Positions 31,761 through 42,299 are shown, numbered from the stretch's first letter. The stretch: 64,000 bases of DNA from Athripsodes cinereus (GCA_947579605.1 OX388325.1:677572-741571), one strand, 5' to 3'. Numbers and translations: made by a program. Notes: generated by a model not told the origin, from the sequence alone.

Positions 31761-32819
31761 AGGTTATATATTTATTCTTTAGTTTATTTTAGTTGATGTG
31801 AATAATAAAATATCATTCTAAATTATTTTATAGATACTTACCTATAAAATAATTTAGAATTTATACCTAGACTTAACGCTCGCGTGCTACAACAGTGACA
31901 TATCTCAAAAATGGCATTTTAAAATAAACGCGTTCTAAGTTTTCAAATAAACATTTAGTATATTATTTTGCATTATTAATATTATATCGGTCTATAACTT
32001 TTACAAAATCAGTATTGATAATATGTATTAAAAATATTTCCGTGTTTTTTAAAATCGTTTTATATTAAGAAAACGTCATCTGAAAGAATCTAGATAAAAA
32101 TGTAAGCATTTTTAAATAAAATATTTAAACTTGAGTTACTATGTTTATTTGTTACATTAATTTAAAATACGCTATCGCGATTTCAGTGCACTTGCACCAT
32201 TGACGAGCTTTTCAAGACTTTTCAAGAAGTCAGAAATTGTTACATGGTTAATGCCTCTAAAATAAGAAAAATGTAAACATCTAAGAATAGACATTTGTTA
32301 TTAATTAAAAAGTATACAATGGGGAACTTTCACAAAGATATTTTTTCAGCTAAAAAAATAGTACAGAAAGTTAGAAAAATTATGGTGCTTTTTATGTTTT
32401 TATACTTTTGTCACCGTTTGAAAAAGCAATTTTCGCACTTCACCGCAAAAAGGTCCACCCATGGTGGAACAGGTGTGTGACGTCATCAGATGCTACAGAC
32501 AGTACTACGAGTCAAATGCGTGCCAGTACAGCCTACTGCCTAACGACGTCACAACGGGCTAATTCAATAACATGGCGTTTAAAATTTTGACGGAAAATAT
32601 TGATTTTTAAAATGATAATAATGAATGAAAAGTTTTATTTTATTGTTCCTTATTAGGATATTCGTGATCAGCGTATATTTATTAATATAAATTGATAACA
32701 TTACCTCTGAATGCTTACAAGAGACAGGTATTTAAAAAAACTTATTTCCACCCTTCTAAATGAATCAGCAGGTACGCAGTAATCCCCCCCCTTTTTTTCC
32801 TTTCCCCTTGATTTTTTTA
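31761..32819. other. unassigned sequence, low repeat content
   Basis: No coding exon recognised. TGTGACGTC (32475) and GACGTCACA (32544) are an inverted pair containing CRE-like cores. GGACGGGT-like repeats are absent. Confidence 0.35.
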
Positions 32820-33060
32820 TTTATTTTGTTTTAATTATTATTATTGATTTGTTTTTGTGCTAGTGTGATGATTGAGTGAGCGAGCGAGACTGTGTATAAT
32901 GTAGGCATGTTGAGATGACCGGAATGTTAGGTACCTATCTTTTTAAAATTAATTGTGGCGCATGGTATTGGATGATAGCTGATATCTGAAAGATTAACCT
33001 TTTTTCTTACTTTAATTATTGTCTGTTTTGTGCTTCTATATTTATAAAATAAAATAAAAT
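32820..33060 (+). repeat. LINE 3' UTR-like fragment
   Basis: Relative of 2385-2585, ending AAAATAAAATAAAATAAAAC. No coding remnant attached. Confidence 0.4.
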
Positions 33061-33554
33061 AAAACAATTATTCATATTCCTCACACATGCATGTTCCCAA
33101 TTGTTTTGTTTCTGACTTAGCGTGTGTATATATAAAAATGTTTCATCTTCTTCTCTACGTGTCTTGTCGGGTCCCCCCGACGTTGACGACCACTTGGGAG
33201 AAATCCTTCCTGTTCTGGACAGCATGAAACTCCTCCACACCTCTCATCTATTTTTTGCATTGCAGCATTTTCAAGTGTCTAAACTCTCATTTTTCGTTGT
33301 ATGGCGTTGTTATTGCAAGCGAGCGACGTATTAACACATGTGATGTATGCATGTGTGTGTTTATGTCGTTTGTATGTGTATGTCATGCTTTACTAGTAGG
33401 TACGTTTGTGATTATTTCGTGTGGCCATGACCCAATTCGTTGGCCCGATTTGGTTTCAATATAAATACAATACAGAGTTATACATACGAACAAGCATACA
33501 TATATACAACATATAATTATTATAATCAGAGACACAATTGTATCAATATTCGAA

Positions 33555-33745
33555 TATATAGAGTTCGTCGGTAGCCTGGAGGTAGAGTCTCGGCCTCTTG
33601 AACAAGGGGTCCGCGGTTCGATCCCAGGTGCCGGCAAACTCCCCTTTCACGACACAAGCTTTTAGCTTACTGTGGAAGGTGTATAAAGTTGTATTTGGGT
33701 TTATAACAAAACCCAGATATATCTTTTTTAAAAAAAAAATATATA
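33555..33745 (+). mobile_element. SINE1 copy, near full length
   Basis: GTTCGTCGGTAGCCTGGAGG, then CGGTTCGATCCCAGG (B box), CTTTTAGCTTACTGTGGAAG, AACAAAACCCAGATATATC and an A-rich tail. The best plus-strand example of this tRNA-derived SINE. Confidence 0.88.
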
Positions 33746-33859
33746 AAAAAAAAAAAAAAAATATTATATCAATATTTCGATTACCACTTCAATACTACGG
33801 TATTATATAATTACGTCATATCCCTCTAGTGGGGTAGCCAGCAGACTAAATATAAGTAC

Positions 33860-34318
33860 ATACATACATACATACATACCATCACGCCGCTTCCCTCGCG
33901 GGGTAGGCAGAAAGGATCGAGCGCCACATCCTTCTATCCTTGCATACATCTTTCGCTTCCGTCACTGTCATACAATTCCTCATGCAGGCTGCTCTCCTGT
34001 TCAATGTGCTCAACACGTGACCGTCCTGTAGGATTTGATTTAAATGATCTTGCCATTTAATCCTAGGACGTCCACGTCTCCGAGCACCATTCCTCTCAGC
34101 CAAATATAATATCTTCTTAGGCATTCTGTCCTCATTCATTCTTTCCACGTGCCCAAACCATCTTAACTTATTTACATTCATCCTTGTTATTACACCCACT
34201 TTCATTCCACATTCCTTTCGTATATCACTGTTACGCACACGATCTCTCAGACTTTTACCACACATCCTTCTCAACGATCTCATTTCTACTGCATTAATGC
34301 CACTTTCATCCTTCTAAA
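33860..34318 (-). pseudogene. LINE-B ORF2 C-terminal fragment, (TATG)n tail
   Basis: Minus frame 34283-33882 (133 codons): MRSLRRMCGKSLRDRVRNSD, VNKLRWFGHVERMNEDRM, RRRGRPRIKWQDHLNQIL, RAACMRNC, MWRSILSAYP. This is the post-RT region of a non-LTR polyprotein, open through the end. The tail is ACATACATACATACATACC on the plus strand. Other copies: 20.74-21.22 and 43.67-44.60 kb. Confidence 0.82.
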
Positions 34319-34336
34319 TATAAGTACCTAATAAAT

Positions 34337-34755
34337 GGGAGCCGGATAATTTACCGACAACAATTTGCCGACGGACAATTCACCGACAACAATTCACCGA
34401 GAGGATAATTCACCGACAGGATAATTCATCGACGTACATTTCACCGACAGACAATTTGCCGACAAATACAAAACAATATAATCACGTTTTGTAATGTTGT
34501 ATTTTATTGTTTATGTATTTGTGTAACAAAATATTTAAACACCCACTACAAGAAACAATCTGTCTTTTTTTAAAAATAGAAATTCCGACCACGCCAGAAT
34601 TATATTATTCGCATTTGTCGGCAAATTGTCTGTCGGTGAAATGTACGTCGATGAATTATCCTGTCGGTGAATTATCCTCTCGGTAATTTGTCCTCTCGGT
34701 GAATTGTTGTCGGTGAATTGTCCGTCGGCAAATTGTTGTCGGTGAATTTTCCTAG
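34337..34755. mobile_element. fold-back element with arms of short CCGAC/CGGTGAATT repeats
   Basis: Left arm (34337-34470) repeats units like ACAATTCACCGACA, AATTTGCCGACGG, GGATAATTCACCGAC. The right arm (about 34612-34755) is the inverse in the same order (CGGCAAATTGTCTGTCGG ... GTCGGTGAATTTTCC). The centre is about 140 bp of AT-rich DNA. No coding. It resembles fold-back transposons whose long terminal repeats are made of internal short repeats. Confidence 0.8.
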
Positions 34756-34794
34756 ACCCCTAATAAATATGCATATTATTGTAGGAAAGGCTAT

Positions 34795-35130
34795 TGGAAT
34801 ATTTATTTATTTATTTTATTCTTCACTGTACATTGATTACAATATTTCTAAACTATACAAAGTATCATAAAAATATCAGAGGGTGAGTTAATCGCTAAAT
34901 TGCGATGTCTGCCAACTAACCCGGTTTAATGGTCTGGCTAGATATATTGATATCTTTAACGTTACGTAGGTATGCAGAATTTGTCAGGAAAATTAAAGAT
35001 AGGTATATTGTAGTTGTATTGTCGTAGCTGGATATCGTTTAAGGTTATCTTCTGGGATCGCATTGGACATCAGCTGTAATGATCCTTGTAAGAATCGTCT
35101 TATTGTCAGTAATAATAATAACAATATCTA
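34795..35130. repeat. LINE-J 3' end (-) then LINE-Q 3' end (+)
   Basis: 34795-34925: TTTATTTATTTTATTCTTCA ... GAGGGTGAGTTAATCGC. 34970-35130: TGCAGAATTTGTCAGGAAAA ... TCTGGGATCGCATTGGACAT ... AATAATAATAAC, the LINE-Q end also seen at 4.4, 47.7 and 50.35 kb. Confidence 0.65.
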
Positions 35131-35244
35131 AGATACAGACTCTCCTTTCATTCTGTTGTTTCTTTTTGATGGTGTCTCTTTTGTGTATTTTTTCTATCTC
35201 GTTAATTTTTTGGATTTAACTTTGTTTTTATTTTTCTTTTAAAA

Positions 35245-35885
35245 ATATTTTTTGATAAAATTTCTCATATTTTGAAACCAAAAATCACAACATGAACTCG
35301 ATTTTTTGTATGATGAAAAAAGTTTACTAAAATCGTTTTTGCTAAACGGGGCCCTTAAGAGGCCCCTTGAGCAAAAACGATAAAACATTCAATTTTCAAC
35401 ACATTTGGTACCTACACAAACTCTCAAAACTTGTTGACTCTACGAACATTTTGATTTGATAAAATATGAAAACAAATATTAATTACCAAAATCAAACTTA
35501 AAAAAAACTTGATTTTAGCTTCGTTTGTAAAAAAGCATATTTCTTAAAATCGAATTCGGGGGTGTGTTTGGTACATAAACGCACGAGAATCCTACAGATT
35601 TTCATATATATATTTTTAATATTACGAATACTTAGATAGTTATCACAATTATAGAACAAAAAAAATATTATTTTTTTTGTTTTTCTCATGGATATTGACC
35701 GATTTAAAAAATATTGTTTTTGATAAAAATTCTCATATTTTGAAACCAAAAATCACCACATGAACTCGATTTTTTGTATACTAAAAAAAATTGCTAAAAT
35801 TTATAGTATTTATATGCTTGATAGGATGAATAAAAAATATATATATTTTACAAATAATTGGTATTTTGATATAACAAATAGTATC
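35245..35885. mobile_element. two abutting TTAA-type element ends
   Basis: 35245-35352 ends TTTTTGCTAAACGGGGCCC|TTAA. Directly after comes another end, AGGCCCCTTGAGCAAAAACG, running to about 35885 with GAAACCAAAAATCACCAC. The same element is at 48525-49060, starting TTAAGGGGCCCCTTTAGC. TTAA plus GGGCCC termini suggest a piggyBac-like MITE, but this is inference. Confidence 0.55.
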
Positions 35886-35904
35886 TAAATAAATATCTAT
35901 CCCG

Positions 35905-36150
35905 TGGAGCACCCGGTAAAGAATTGGTCTCCCACTCTTCTCCGTAAGTTTTCGAGTGTCCTGTAAAAGGCAGGTGTTGGAAAAAATAAGACATTTTACA
36001 TCTTAAATTCGGCGATGAGGTTTGCCACCCATCCTGAATGTCTTAATTTTATATTGGCACGTAGAAGACAGCTTGCATGTTTTATATGCAGCTGATCTGC
36101 TGGCTACCCCACTTGTGGGATATGCCGTGATGGTAAAGTAGTAAAGTAAG
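35905..36150 (+). repeat. Repeat D, best copy
   Basis: GTGGAGCACCCGGTAAAGAA, TCTCCGTAAGTTTTCGAGTG, CCACCCATCCTGAATGTCTT, CAGCTGATCTGCTGGCTACC, GATATGCCGTGATGGTAAAG with a short GTAAA/AGTAA tail. Around 240 bp, no coding and no terminal inverted repeats. It behaves like a SINE or LINE 3' end, but I see no clear A/B boxes. Confidence 0.7.
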
Positions 36151-36224
36151 TAGAAGTACCTAAATAAATCTCGTCAGTCTGTGATTTATTTGTTTTTTAG
36201 TAAAAAACTAATATTGGTAAAAAA

Positions 36225-36500
36225 TATTTGTTTTTTTATTTTATCAAATCAATATGTTCGCAAGGGTCAACAAGTTTTGGCAGTTTTTCTATCAAATTTG
36301 TTGAAAATTGAATAATTATTTTACCGTTTTTGCTAAACGGGGCCCTTAACATATTTCTCCAATTGAGATATCTGACGTAGGTAGTGTTGTTTCGTAGTGT
36401 TTCCTCTTCGAAAATCGAAAAGTTACTCAAATAGGGTTTGCACAATCTGTCGGTTGTGCAGATGAAGTGGTGTTCTCTGTTAGGTAACATTATTCTTAAC
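36225..36500. repeat. TTAA-type element end (inverse) and fold-back H arm
   Basis: 36225-36350: inverse of the element at 48.53 kb, ending CTAAACGGGGCCCTTAA. 36395-36500: fold-back H arm (CACAATCTGTCGGTTGTGCA). Confidence 0.5.
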
Positions 36501-36727
36501 ACAATCAAGTATGTTTATAATAGATTATTATGTATATATTATATTGTTGTTGCGATTTGTAAGTGTGTCATTATCAGTAGGTGAAGTTTATTCTGTATAT
36601 AATATTACGTAGAGAACATTACTATAGGCTATGGGTAGTTGTTGTGAAGGCCTTCATACATAATAATATTCATATTATGGAAGCGTGTAGGTAATGTAGA
36701 TACCTATACCTGCTGCTTATTGCAATA

Positions 36728-37336
36728 TCTAATATATAAAAGGAAGTTGTGTGTGTTACAACACTTATAACTCAAGAATGGCTGTACCGATTTGAATGAT
36801 CTCTGATTTGTTGGCTTCTTCTCCGCCCCGAATAGCCGATTATCCACTAAAATATCTTACAAATTCACGGGAAAAAAAATTACGAAGAAAATTATTTACA
36901 CCATACATTTTTAATTTCAATAAAAAAAAACAATATGGAGAATTATACAAAATCAAATATAGATTGGCCTATTTATAGAATAATTTTTGTATACATTTTC
37001 AAATTAGAATCGTTATCAATACAATTTAACATCTGTGGTTCTGAAATTTCAATTTTGAAAAAATCATGGAAAATTTTAATAAGTTTAAAATGAATAGGTA
37101 TCTACCTAAAAAAACAAATTAGTACCTACATAATTATATTAAGTACGTACCTACAGCAGATAATTTATAAACAAATCTGATTTAAGTAAAATTGTTCAAC
37201 ATAAATTAATGGATTATATTTTTTTACACTATACGATGTCACACTTGGACAATTTATTACGGGAGTGTGTAAAACGATTAAAATTATTAATCATTCATTG
37301 ATTGTTAGGCGGTACGAAGTTCGCTGGGTCAGCTAG
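36728..37336 (+). mobile_element. Helitron-like element, copy 2
   Basis: Starts TCTAATATATAAAAGGAAGT after A and ends GTTCGCTGGGTCAGCTAG before T. The first 14 bases and the 3' region (from CAATATGGAGAATTATACA onward) match copy 1; the middle differs. No Rep/helicase frame. Confidence 0.86.
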
Positions 37337-37752
37337 TTGTGATTAAATAAATAATGTGTACCAAAGAATAATGATTACTCATAGTTGTTGTCTAGTCAAG
37401 AAGTAAAACTGTGTGGTACATTTCTTAATATTATAAATAATTATTGTAGGAATAACCAATGAACTACTTTTACACCATAGACATACTAGACTTGCAGCGC
37501 GGAACATTTTTTCGGGATTTTTGTGTTCCAGCATCGATGACCTTCAAGCATAAACGCCTTTCTCACTTCTTCCAATTGGATTTTGTACAATGTTATATTA
37601 TGTAAACAAACATTCACATTCACGTTTGAATTTTTTTTACCTTATTTCGTGGAAATTACCAATGTAACGTATTTTTTTTTTAGTTTTGTAAATACATGGA
37701 TTTTTTTATCGAAATTTTAAAATAATTGTTTTGAGTTATTATGTTCTTTTAA

Positions 37753-38010
37753 TTAAGACGAAAGGCCGCATACTTTGGTCACATATTCCGTGGAGAAAAA
37801 TATGCCCTTCTGCAGCTTATAGTAGAGGGTAAGATAGAGGGCAGACGGGGTTTGGGGCGCAAAAGAGCATCATGGCTCAAGAATCTTCGGCAGTGGTTTG
37901 GAATACCGGATGCAGCAACCCTCATCAGACTGACCCAGGATCGTGAAGAGTATCAAGAGATGGTCGCCAACCTCCGATAGGAGCGGCACAAGAAGAAGAA
38001 GAAGAATATG
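37753..38010 (+). pseudogene. LINE-S polyprotein C-terminus with (GAA)n tail
   Basis: Open frame 37753-37980 reads LRRKAAYFGHIFRGEKYALL, then GKIEGRRGLGRKRASWLKNL, RQWFGIPDAATLIRLTQDRE and MVANLR with stop, the post-RT tail of an insect LINE. After it comes CACAAGAAGAAGAAGAAGAA. The frame is intact, so the insertion is recent, but only 76 codons survive. Confidence 0.82.
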
Positions 38011-38239
38011 CGAATCTTAGTTATACACAATATTTGTTAACATATGTGCATTCTGTAATTGGGTTAATGCTATACCTATTTGTTTTGTATTATATTATTG
38101 TAAAAACCTGTAGAAATGCCTATGAAGGAAAAATAAAAAAAAAAATTAGCAATCTTGCAACTAACGTCAGTTTAAAACTGGATGCAAAATTTGATTGGCT
38201 GCATGACCGATTTTTTCTTTGAATTACCTATCTAGTCTA

Positions 38240-38455
38240 TCTTTGTTTTACACAATATAACATTGTGCATAATCTATTCGAAAGAAGTGAGAAAGGTGTC
38301 CCAAAGCTTACGCATCGACTTTAGGCTGGCTTAAGTGATCTCCGAAAGTGATAACTTAAGCCAGCCTAGAGTCAATCCGTAAGCGTTGCGACGCCTTTCT
38401 CACTTCTTCCAATTGGATTTTGTACAATGTTATATTGTGTAAACATGGTTCTCCA
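38240..38455. mobile_element. fold-back element, about 95-bp arms
   Basis: TTTACACAATATAACATTGT ... AGAAGTGAGAAAGGTGTCCC ... TAGGCTGGCTTAAG on the left is inverted on the right (CTTAAGCCAGCCTAGAGTC ... GCCTTTCTCACTTCTTCC ... TATATTGTGTAAAC), around a 16-bp centre. A solo arm is at 37.53-37.61 kb. Confidence 0.8.
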
Positions 38456-38536
38456 ATAGAGATGTCTGATTGGTTTTGTCATCTGCACCTTGTGCCTAAA
38501 TCCGGTAACACAATAAAAATTGAAAATATTCGAAAC

Positions 38537-38702
38537 CAGTGTTTCCCAACCTTCTTTATGCCATGCCCCACCGTAGTCTTTTCAAAAGTCATATTATGCC
38601 CCACCGGCCTCTTTTTTAACTAAACAGTTGGTAAATTTTCAATAATATGTGGAAGCGCGGTGCCCCACCTCTGAGGCGTGATGCCCTACTTGGGAAACAG
38701 TG
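38537..38702. mobile_element. hAT-like miniature element, 166 bp
   Basis: Ends CAGTGTTTCCCAACC and CTTGGGAAACAGTG. Flanks TTCGAAAC and CTCTAAAC agree at 6 of 8 positions, an eroded TSD. Internal GCCCCACC repeats; no coding. Confidence 0.75.
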
Positions 38703-38754
38703 CTCTAAACAATTGATTCTTTAAGTGGTCCAGGTGGATCCATTATATATATAC

Positions 38755-39060
38755 ATATATATGGACAATTTGTAAAGCGCCGTTTACTCATAACATGACC
38801 TCAAGGGCGCTGTATATCGTATCCATCACTCAAAACTCCCAGCAAAAAGGTGTGTCTTCAGCCCTCTTTTAAAACTCTCTCCATTCACCTCCTCTCGCAG
38901 ACACAGAGGCAGCTTGTTCCAACATCTGGAACCCGCAACACTATAAACGCTCTATCTCCAAAGCCTGTTTTGCGAGATCGAGATGGCTCAATTAGTCTGC
39001 CTTTTGCCTCACCCTGTGCTGAGCGAAGCATGAGTCGTCTTTCACTGATGGTCTCGAAAT
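38755..39060 (-). pseudogene. L2-like LINE C-terminal fragment
   Basis: In three broken frames the minus strand shows GDRAF, then a degenerate WNxLPLCLREE-like block and FK.GLKTHLF-like residues, then a 3' UTR ending in GCGCCGTTTACTCATAACAT near 38780. Frameshifts make it a pseudogene. Confidence 0.65.
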
Positions 39061-39188
39061 GTATGGATATATCGATTTTCCTCCCTCTTCGTCAACTCTA
39101 CTTGGGATACGGAATGAAGGTATAGCATAGCATATACCTAGCATCTCCCACTTTTTTTGTAATTTTTCGAGTGTTCGAGTGGACAATA

Positions 39189-39653
39189 AGCATTCATATT
39201 GCTTTACTTTGGACGATCATCCAGAGTGTCAGAGTCAAACCTGTTCATCCGAAGTGACCACGTCTATTCACACGTGTTCATCCTATGCTTTCACTGCCAT
39301 GTCAACATTCTCAGTCATGTTGTGTGTAGTTTGGCGTATTTTCGTAAAAAAATAATTGAATAAATAAAAAAATTAAAAATTATCACAAATTAATATAATA
39401 ATTCTCGAAAGCATGATAATTTTGTACATGATTCTGACTTTCAATACTAATTCATAGAGAATAAGACAAATAATTTGATAAAACTTGTTTATGGTCGTTT
39501 CTGTGAAAGGACCTTTCATCAAAATTATGTCGGGTAGTAATCGCTTCCATCCGTCATCGCTAGTGATCACTATTATTGATGAAACGCCTGTTCACACCTT
39601 TTCATTTTGAAGGATCATCCAGAGTGATCACTGAAAGAGAATAAATGTGAATA
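39189..39653 (-). mobile_element. TIR DNA transposon remnant, copy 2
   Basis: Inverted relative of 3552-4212 without the nested LINE end: GACGATCATCCAGAGTGTCA ... TTCTGTGAAAGGACCTTTCA ... GAGTGATCACTGAAAG. Terminal TGTGAATACCCC. No transposase. Confidence 0.75.
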
Positions 39654-40299
39654 CCCCTAAAGATAGAAAGCTATAATAATTCGGTGGTGGACTCCATTAT
39701 AAATACCGTTAGAATAAATCACAAGGCTATTATAAATAATATACCACACGGTTTGTAAATAAAGGCAAGGATAATCGTAGCAAAAAATATATCAAACTGT
39801 TTTTTATTCGTATTTATTGCATTGAATTATATTACATTATTATGTAGGTAGTGAAAAATATTCATAAATATTCGCTAAACAGGATTTCAAATACATATGA
39901 TTATAAAACATACTATGTGTACAGCAGAGGCGTACCTTCCATACAAGCAAATATGCACTACATTTTATCTCCAAAAAAAAACAATACCATTGCAGGCTCT
40001 AGAAATCCAATATATAGAATGTGTGACATTTATGACAAGAACTTTTCACAATGTGAGCTACAGAATGAGGTGAAGCTGTCTTTTCTTATAGTCTTATATG
40101 GTATGGACGGAACTTGACTTGAGGTGTTGAACTTTGTGAAAATAAGCTACCAGAAGACATATTTAGAAGGCTTCGAAATTCTCTCTTATAAACCACAATG
40201 ACAGCTTCATGTGTAACAAACGTTTAATCTGACTAACTCTCATACCTCTTCCTAAAACTTAACTTACACTTAAGTGTCTCTGTTTTCATAGTAGGAAGT
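39654..40299. other. mostly unassigned; one hAT-like end
   Basis: CAGAGGCGTACCTTCCATAC at 39923 resembles the inverse of the hAT-like end at 29922. The other end was not found. No exon recognised. Confidence 0.35.
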
Positions 40300-40490
40300 G
40301 TGTACTATGTACGCAAGGGTGCTGACGGTTCAGGCGTCCCTCTTTCACAATACACCGTCCCTATAACAACGATATCGGAGTGCTGGGAATGTAGTGACAG
40401 GTGTCGCAATTGGCGCAAAGTAGCTCTAAATGGATTCTGCCCTGTGCTCCCGAGAGAAACGTTAAGGGCGATAATTTATAGTGGGCGTGC
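40300..40490 (+). pseudogene. LINE-E (RTE-like) C-terminal fragment
   Basis: CAGGCGTCCCTCTTTCACAA ... CACCGTCCCTATAACAACGA ... TGCCCTGTGCTCCCGAGAGA corresponds, in + orientation, to the LINE-E block at 21.24 kb. Coding is decayed. Confidence 0.65.
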
Positions 40491-40506
40491 GGTGAATGTT
40501 GACTTA

Positions 40507-40649
40507 TTATAAATAAAACACTTATTTATAGTATATCCACAGTGGCTGGCGATAGCCTGATAATGAGAGCGGAAGCTCTTGAAAGCCGGCTCGCGTCCAT
40601 TAAAAACTCACTGTGGATATACTATAATAATAAGTGTTTTATTTATAAT
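40507..40649 (+). mobile_element. snap-back element enclosing a hammerhead-like module
   Basis: Arms 40507-40544 and 40609-40649 are inverted repeats (TATAGTATATCCACAGTG / CACTGTGGATATACTATA), differing only by a 3-nt indel near the middle. The 64-nt centre has CUGAUAA (40557-40563), U, a 6-bp stem II closed by a GGAA loop (40565-40580), GAA, the perfect palindrome AGCCGGCU (40584-40591), then C. Hammerhead order is kept, but G8 of the core is A. Confidence 0.65.
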
Positions 40650-40689
40650 TAATTCAACATGAATTTCCACCAAGTACCGTCGGTTGAAA

Positions 40690-40895
40690 ATATCAACGAA
40701 TGTAGACTAATTTGTTTGATTGTTTTTTTTCTCTCATCCTTTTTTTACATTAATATTTGTATGCTGTAGACAACCTTAATTGGAGGGTTGGCCTGGCCAA
40801 GTCAATGTACAATGTTTTTAATTTTTTGTGTCTATTTTGTCAACTTTCTGTTTGTGTCTCTGATAATAAATAAATAAATAAAATGATGATGATTT
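40690..40895 (+). repeat. LINE 3' UTR-like fragment with AAAT tail
   Basis: GGAGGGTTGGCCTGGCCAAG ... GTGTCTCTGATAATAAATAA ATAAATAAA. Typical LINE 3' end, no coding remnant. Confidence 0.5.
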
Positions 40896-41304
40896 TACAT
40901 AAAAGAATGACGTCCATGCCGCATGGATTCTTGCATATTCACTGTATCGGTGTTTAGGTAGTACAATTCCGTAACAAAATTGAAAAACAATGTTTTTTTA
41001 TTATTTTCATTTCTTGTAGATATAGATGAAAGAACTGTACCTTTTTTGCTAGAACTGTCATTGCACATTCTCAAAACATGACCCAGCCATGTAAACTAGT
41101 GTATAAATACTATAAGTGGCCTTGTCTATACATATCTGCTATTATTTTTATTATTATCATCTGAATATAATTATATGTATATGTGTGTATATGTAGTGTG
41201 ACATTTAAACTGTTGTGCGTGCGTGTAAAAATCTACTCGAAAATTTGAGTTATTTGAGTCAATTGCGCTTCTATGATAGACTCGCTCTCCGAATATTATA
41301 TTAG

Positions 41305-41480
41305 GAAGAACCTGTTAAAAGCCTTTGTGTGGAGCATTCTGCTACGGGCTAGTGAAACGTGAACCATCGGCAAGACTGAAAGCGGACAGTTGTCGGCCTT
41401 CAAGATGTGGTGCTACAAACGCATGCTGAAGATCGATTGGTCGGAACACGTCGAAAACGAAGAGGTGTAAATAATATGGG
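41305..41480 (+). pseudogene. RTE-like LINE fragment (same family as 59.5 kb)
   Basis: Reads RKNLLKAFVWSILLRASET, stop, TIGKTESGQLSAFKMWCYKR and MLKIDWSEHVENEEV, matching the longer minus-strand copy at 59476-60060. One in-frame stop and truncation at both ends. Confidence 0.8.
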
Positions 41481-41514
41481 TGGACGAAAGGAGGTAACGC
41501 CTTAAACGCCGGGA

Positions 41515-41845
41515 ACGTGACGCGAAAGTGTGTTATTGACTCAGGCCTGAGTCAACACATTTTCACGTTACGTTTTCGTTCCGTTAGCGTTCAAATGCAG
41601 ACGATGTTGCGCCAAAGTGTTAATTTTTGTAACTATTGTGTATCTTAGCAACGAAATTGACACTTGCTTGCAACTTTGTCTATACTCGAACGTTAACGGA
41701 ACGAAAACGTAACGTGAAAATGTGTTATTGACTCAGGTCATGTGTATCTTAGCAACGAAATTGACACTTGCTTGCAACTTCGTCTATACTCGAACATTAA
41801 CGGAGCGGGAACGTGACGTGAAAGTGTGTTATTGACTCAGGTCCG
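41515..41845. mobile_element. palindromic MITE P1 with duplicated right arm
   Basis: The element runs from CTGAGTCAACACATTTTCAC to GTGAAAATGTGTTATTGACTC with arms related to 19732-19914. A second copy of the right half (GTGTATCTTAGCAACGAAAT ... GTGACGTGAAAGTGTG) follows directly, and 41515-41545 holds another end. This is a local tandem duplication or nested insertion. Confidence 0.7.
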
Positions 41846-42084
41846 GCGTTGTTTGCCGACCTGCATAACCAATGAAACATCATTAACTTTAAATGTTAAA
41901 TAGAAGTCGACCTTTTCATCTGAGTCCTGGAAACGGTTGTAGGATTATAAAACGGCTCCGAAATTATCCGACAAAATCGTCTGTGCGAGTTTCGTTCTCA
42001 TTAATAACCATTATATTAGTTTACATAATATTTATTTATTAACAATTCACGGCGCTAGCCTTTTACTTGTTATATTTATTTTTA

Positions 42085-42262
42085 TTTTTAAAAAAAAAGA
42101 TATATCTGGGTTTGTTATAAACCCAAATACAACCTTATACACCTTTCACACTAAGCTAAAAGCTTGTGCCGTGAAAGGGGAGTTTTGCCGGCACCTGGGA
42201 TCGAACCACGGACCCCTTGTTTTCGAGGCTGAGACTCTACCTCCAGGCTACCGACGAACTCT
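42085..42262 (-). mobile_element. SINE1 copy
   Basis: Minus orientation: GTTCGTCGGTAGCCTGGAGG, GGTTCGATCCCAGG, CTTTCACGGCACAAGCTTTT, ending in ACCCAGATATATC and A-rich tail (T-rich on plus). Confidence 0.87.
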
Positions 42263-42299
42263 ATATTTACATAGATACAACAATTCTAATAAAAAGTCA

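Noticed and set aside
34337..34470. CRISPR-like array (regularly recurring CCGAC units)
   Set aside because: Units are imperfect, spacers are 3-10 bp and uneven, and the arm is mirrored; this is a fold-back element in a eukaryotic genome.
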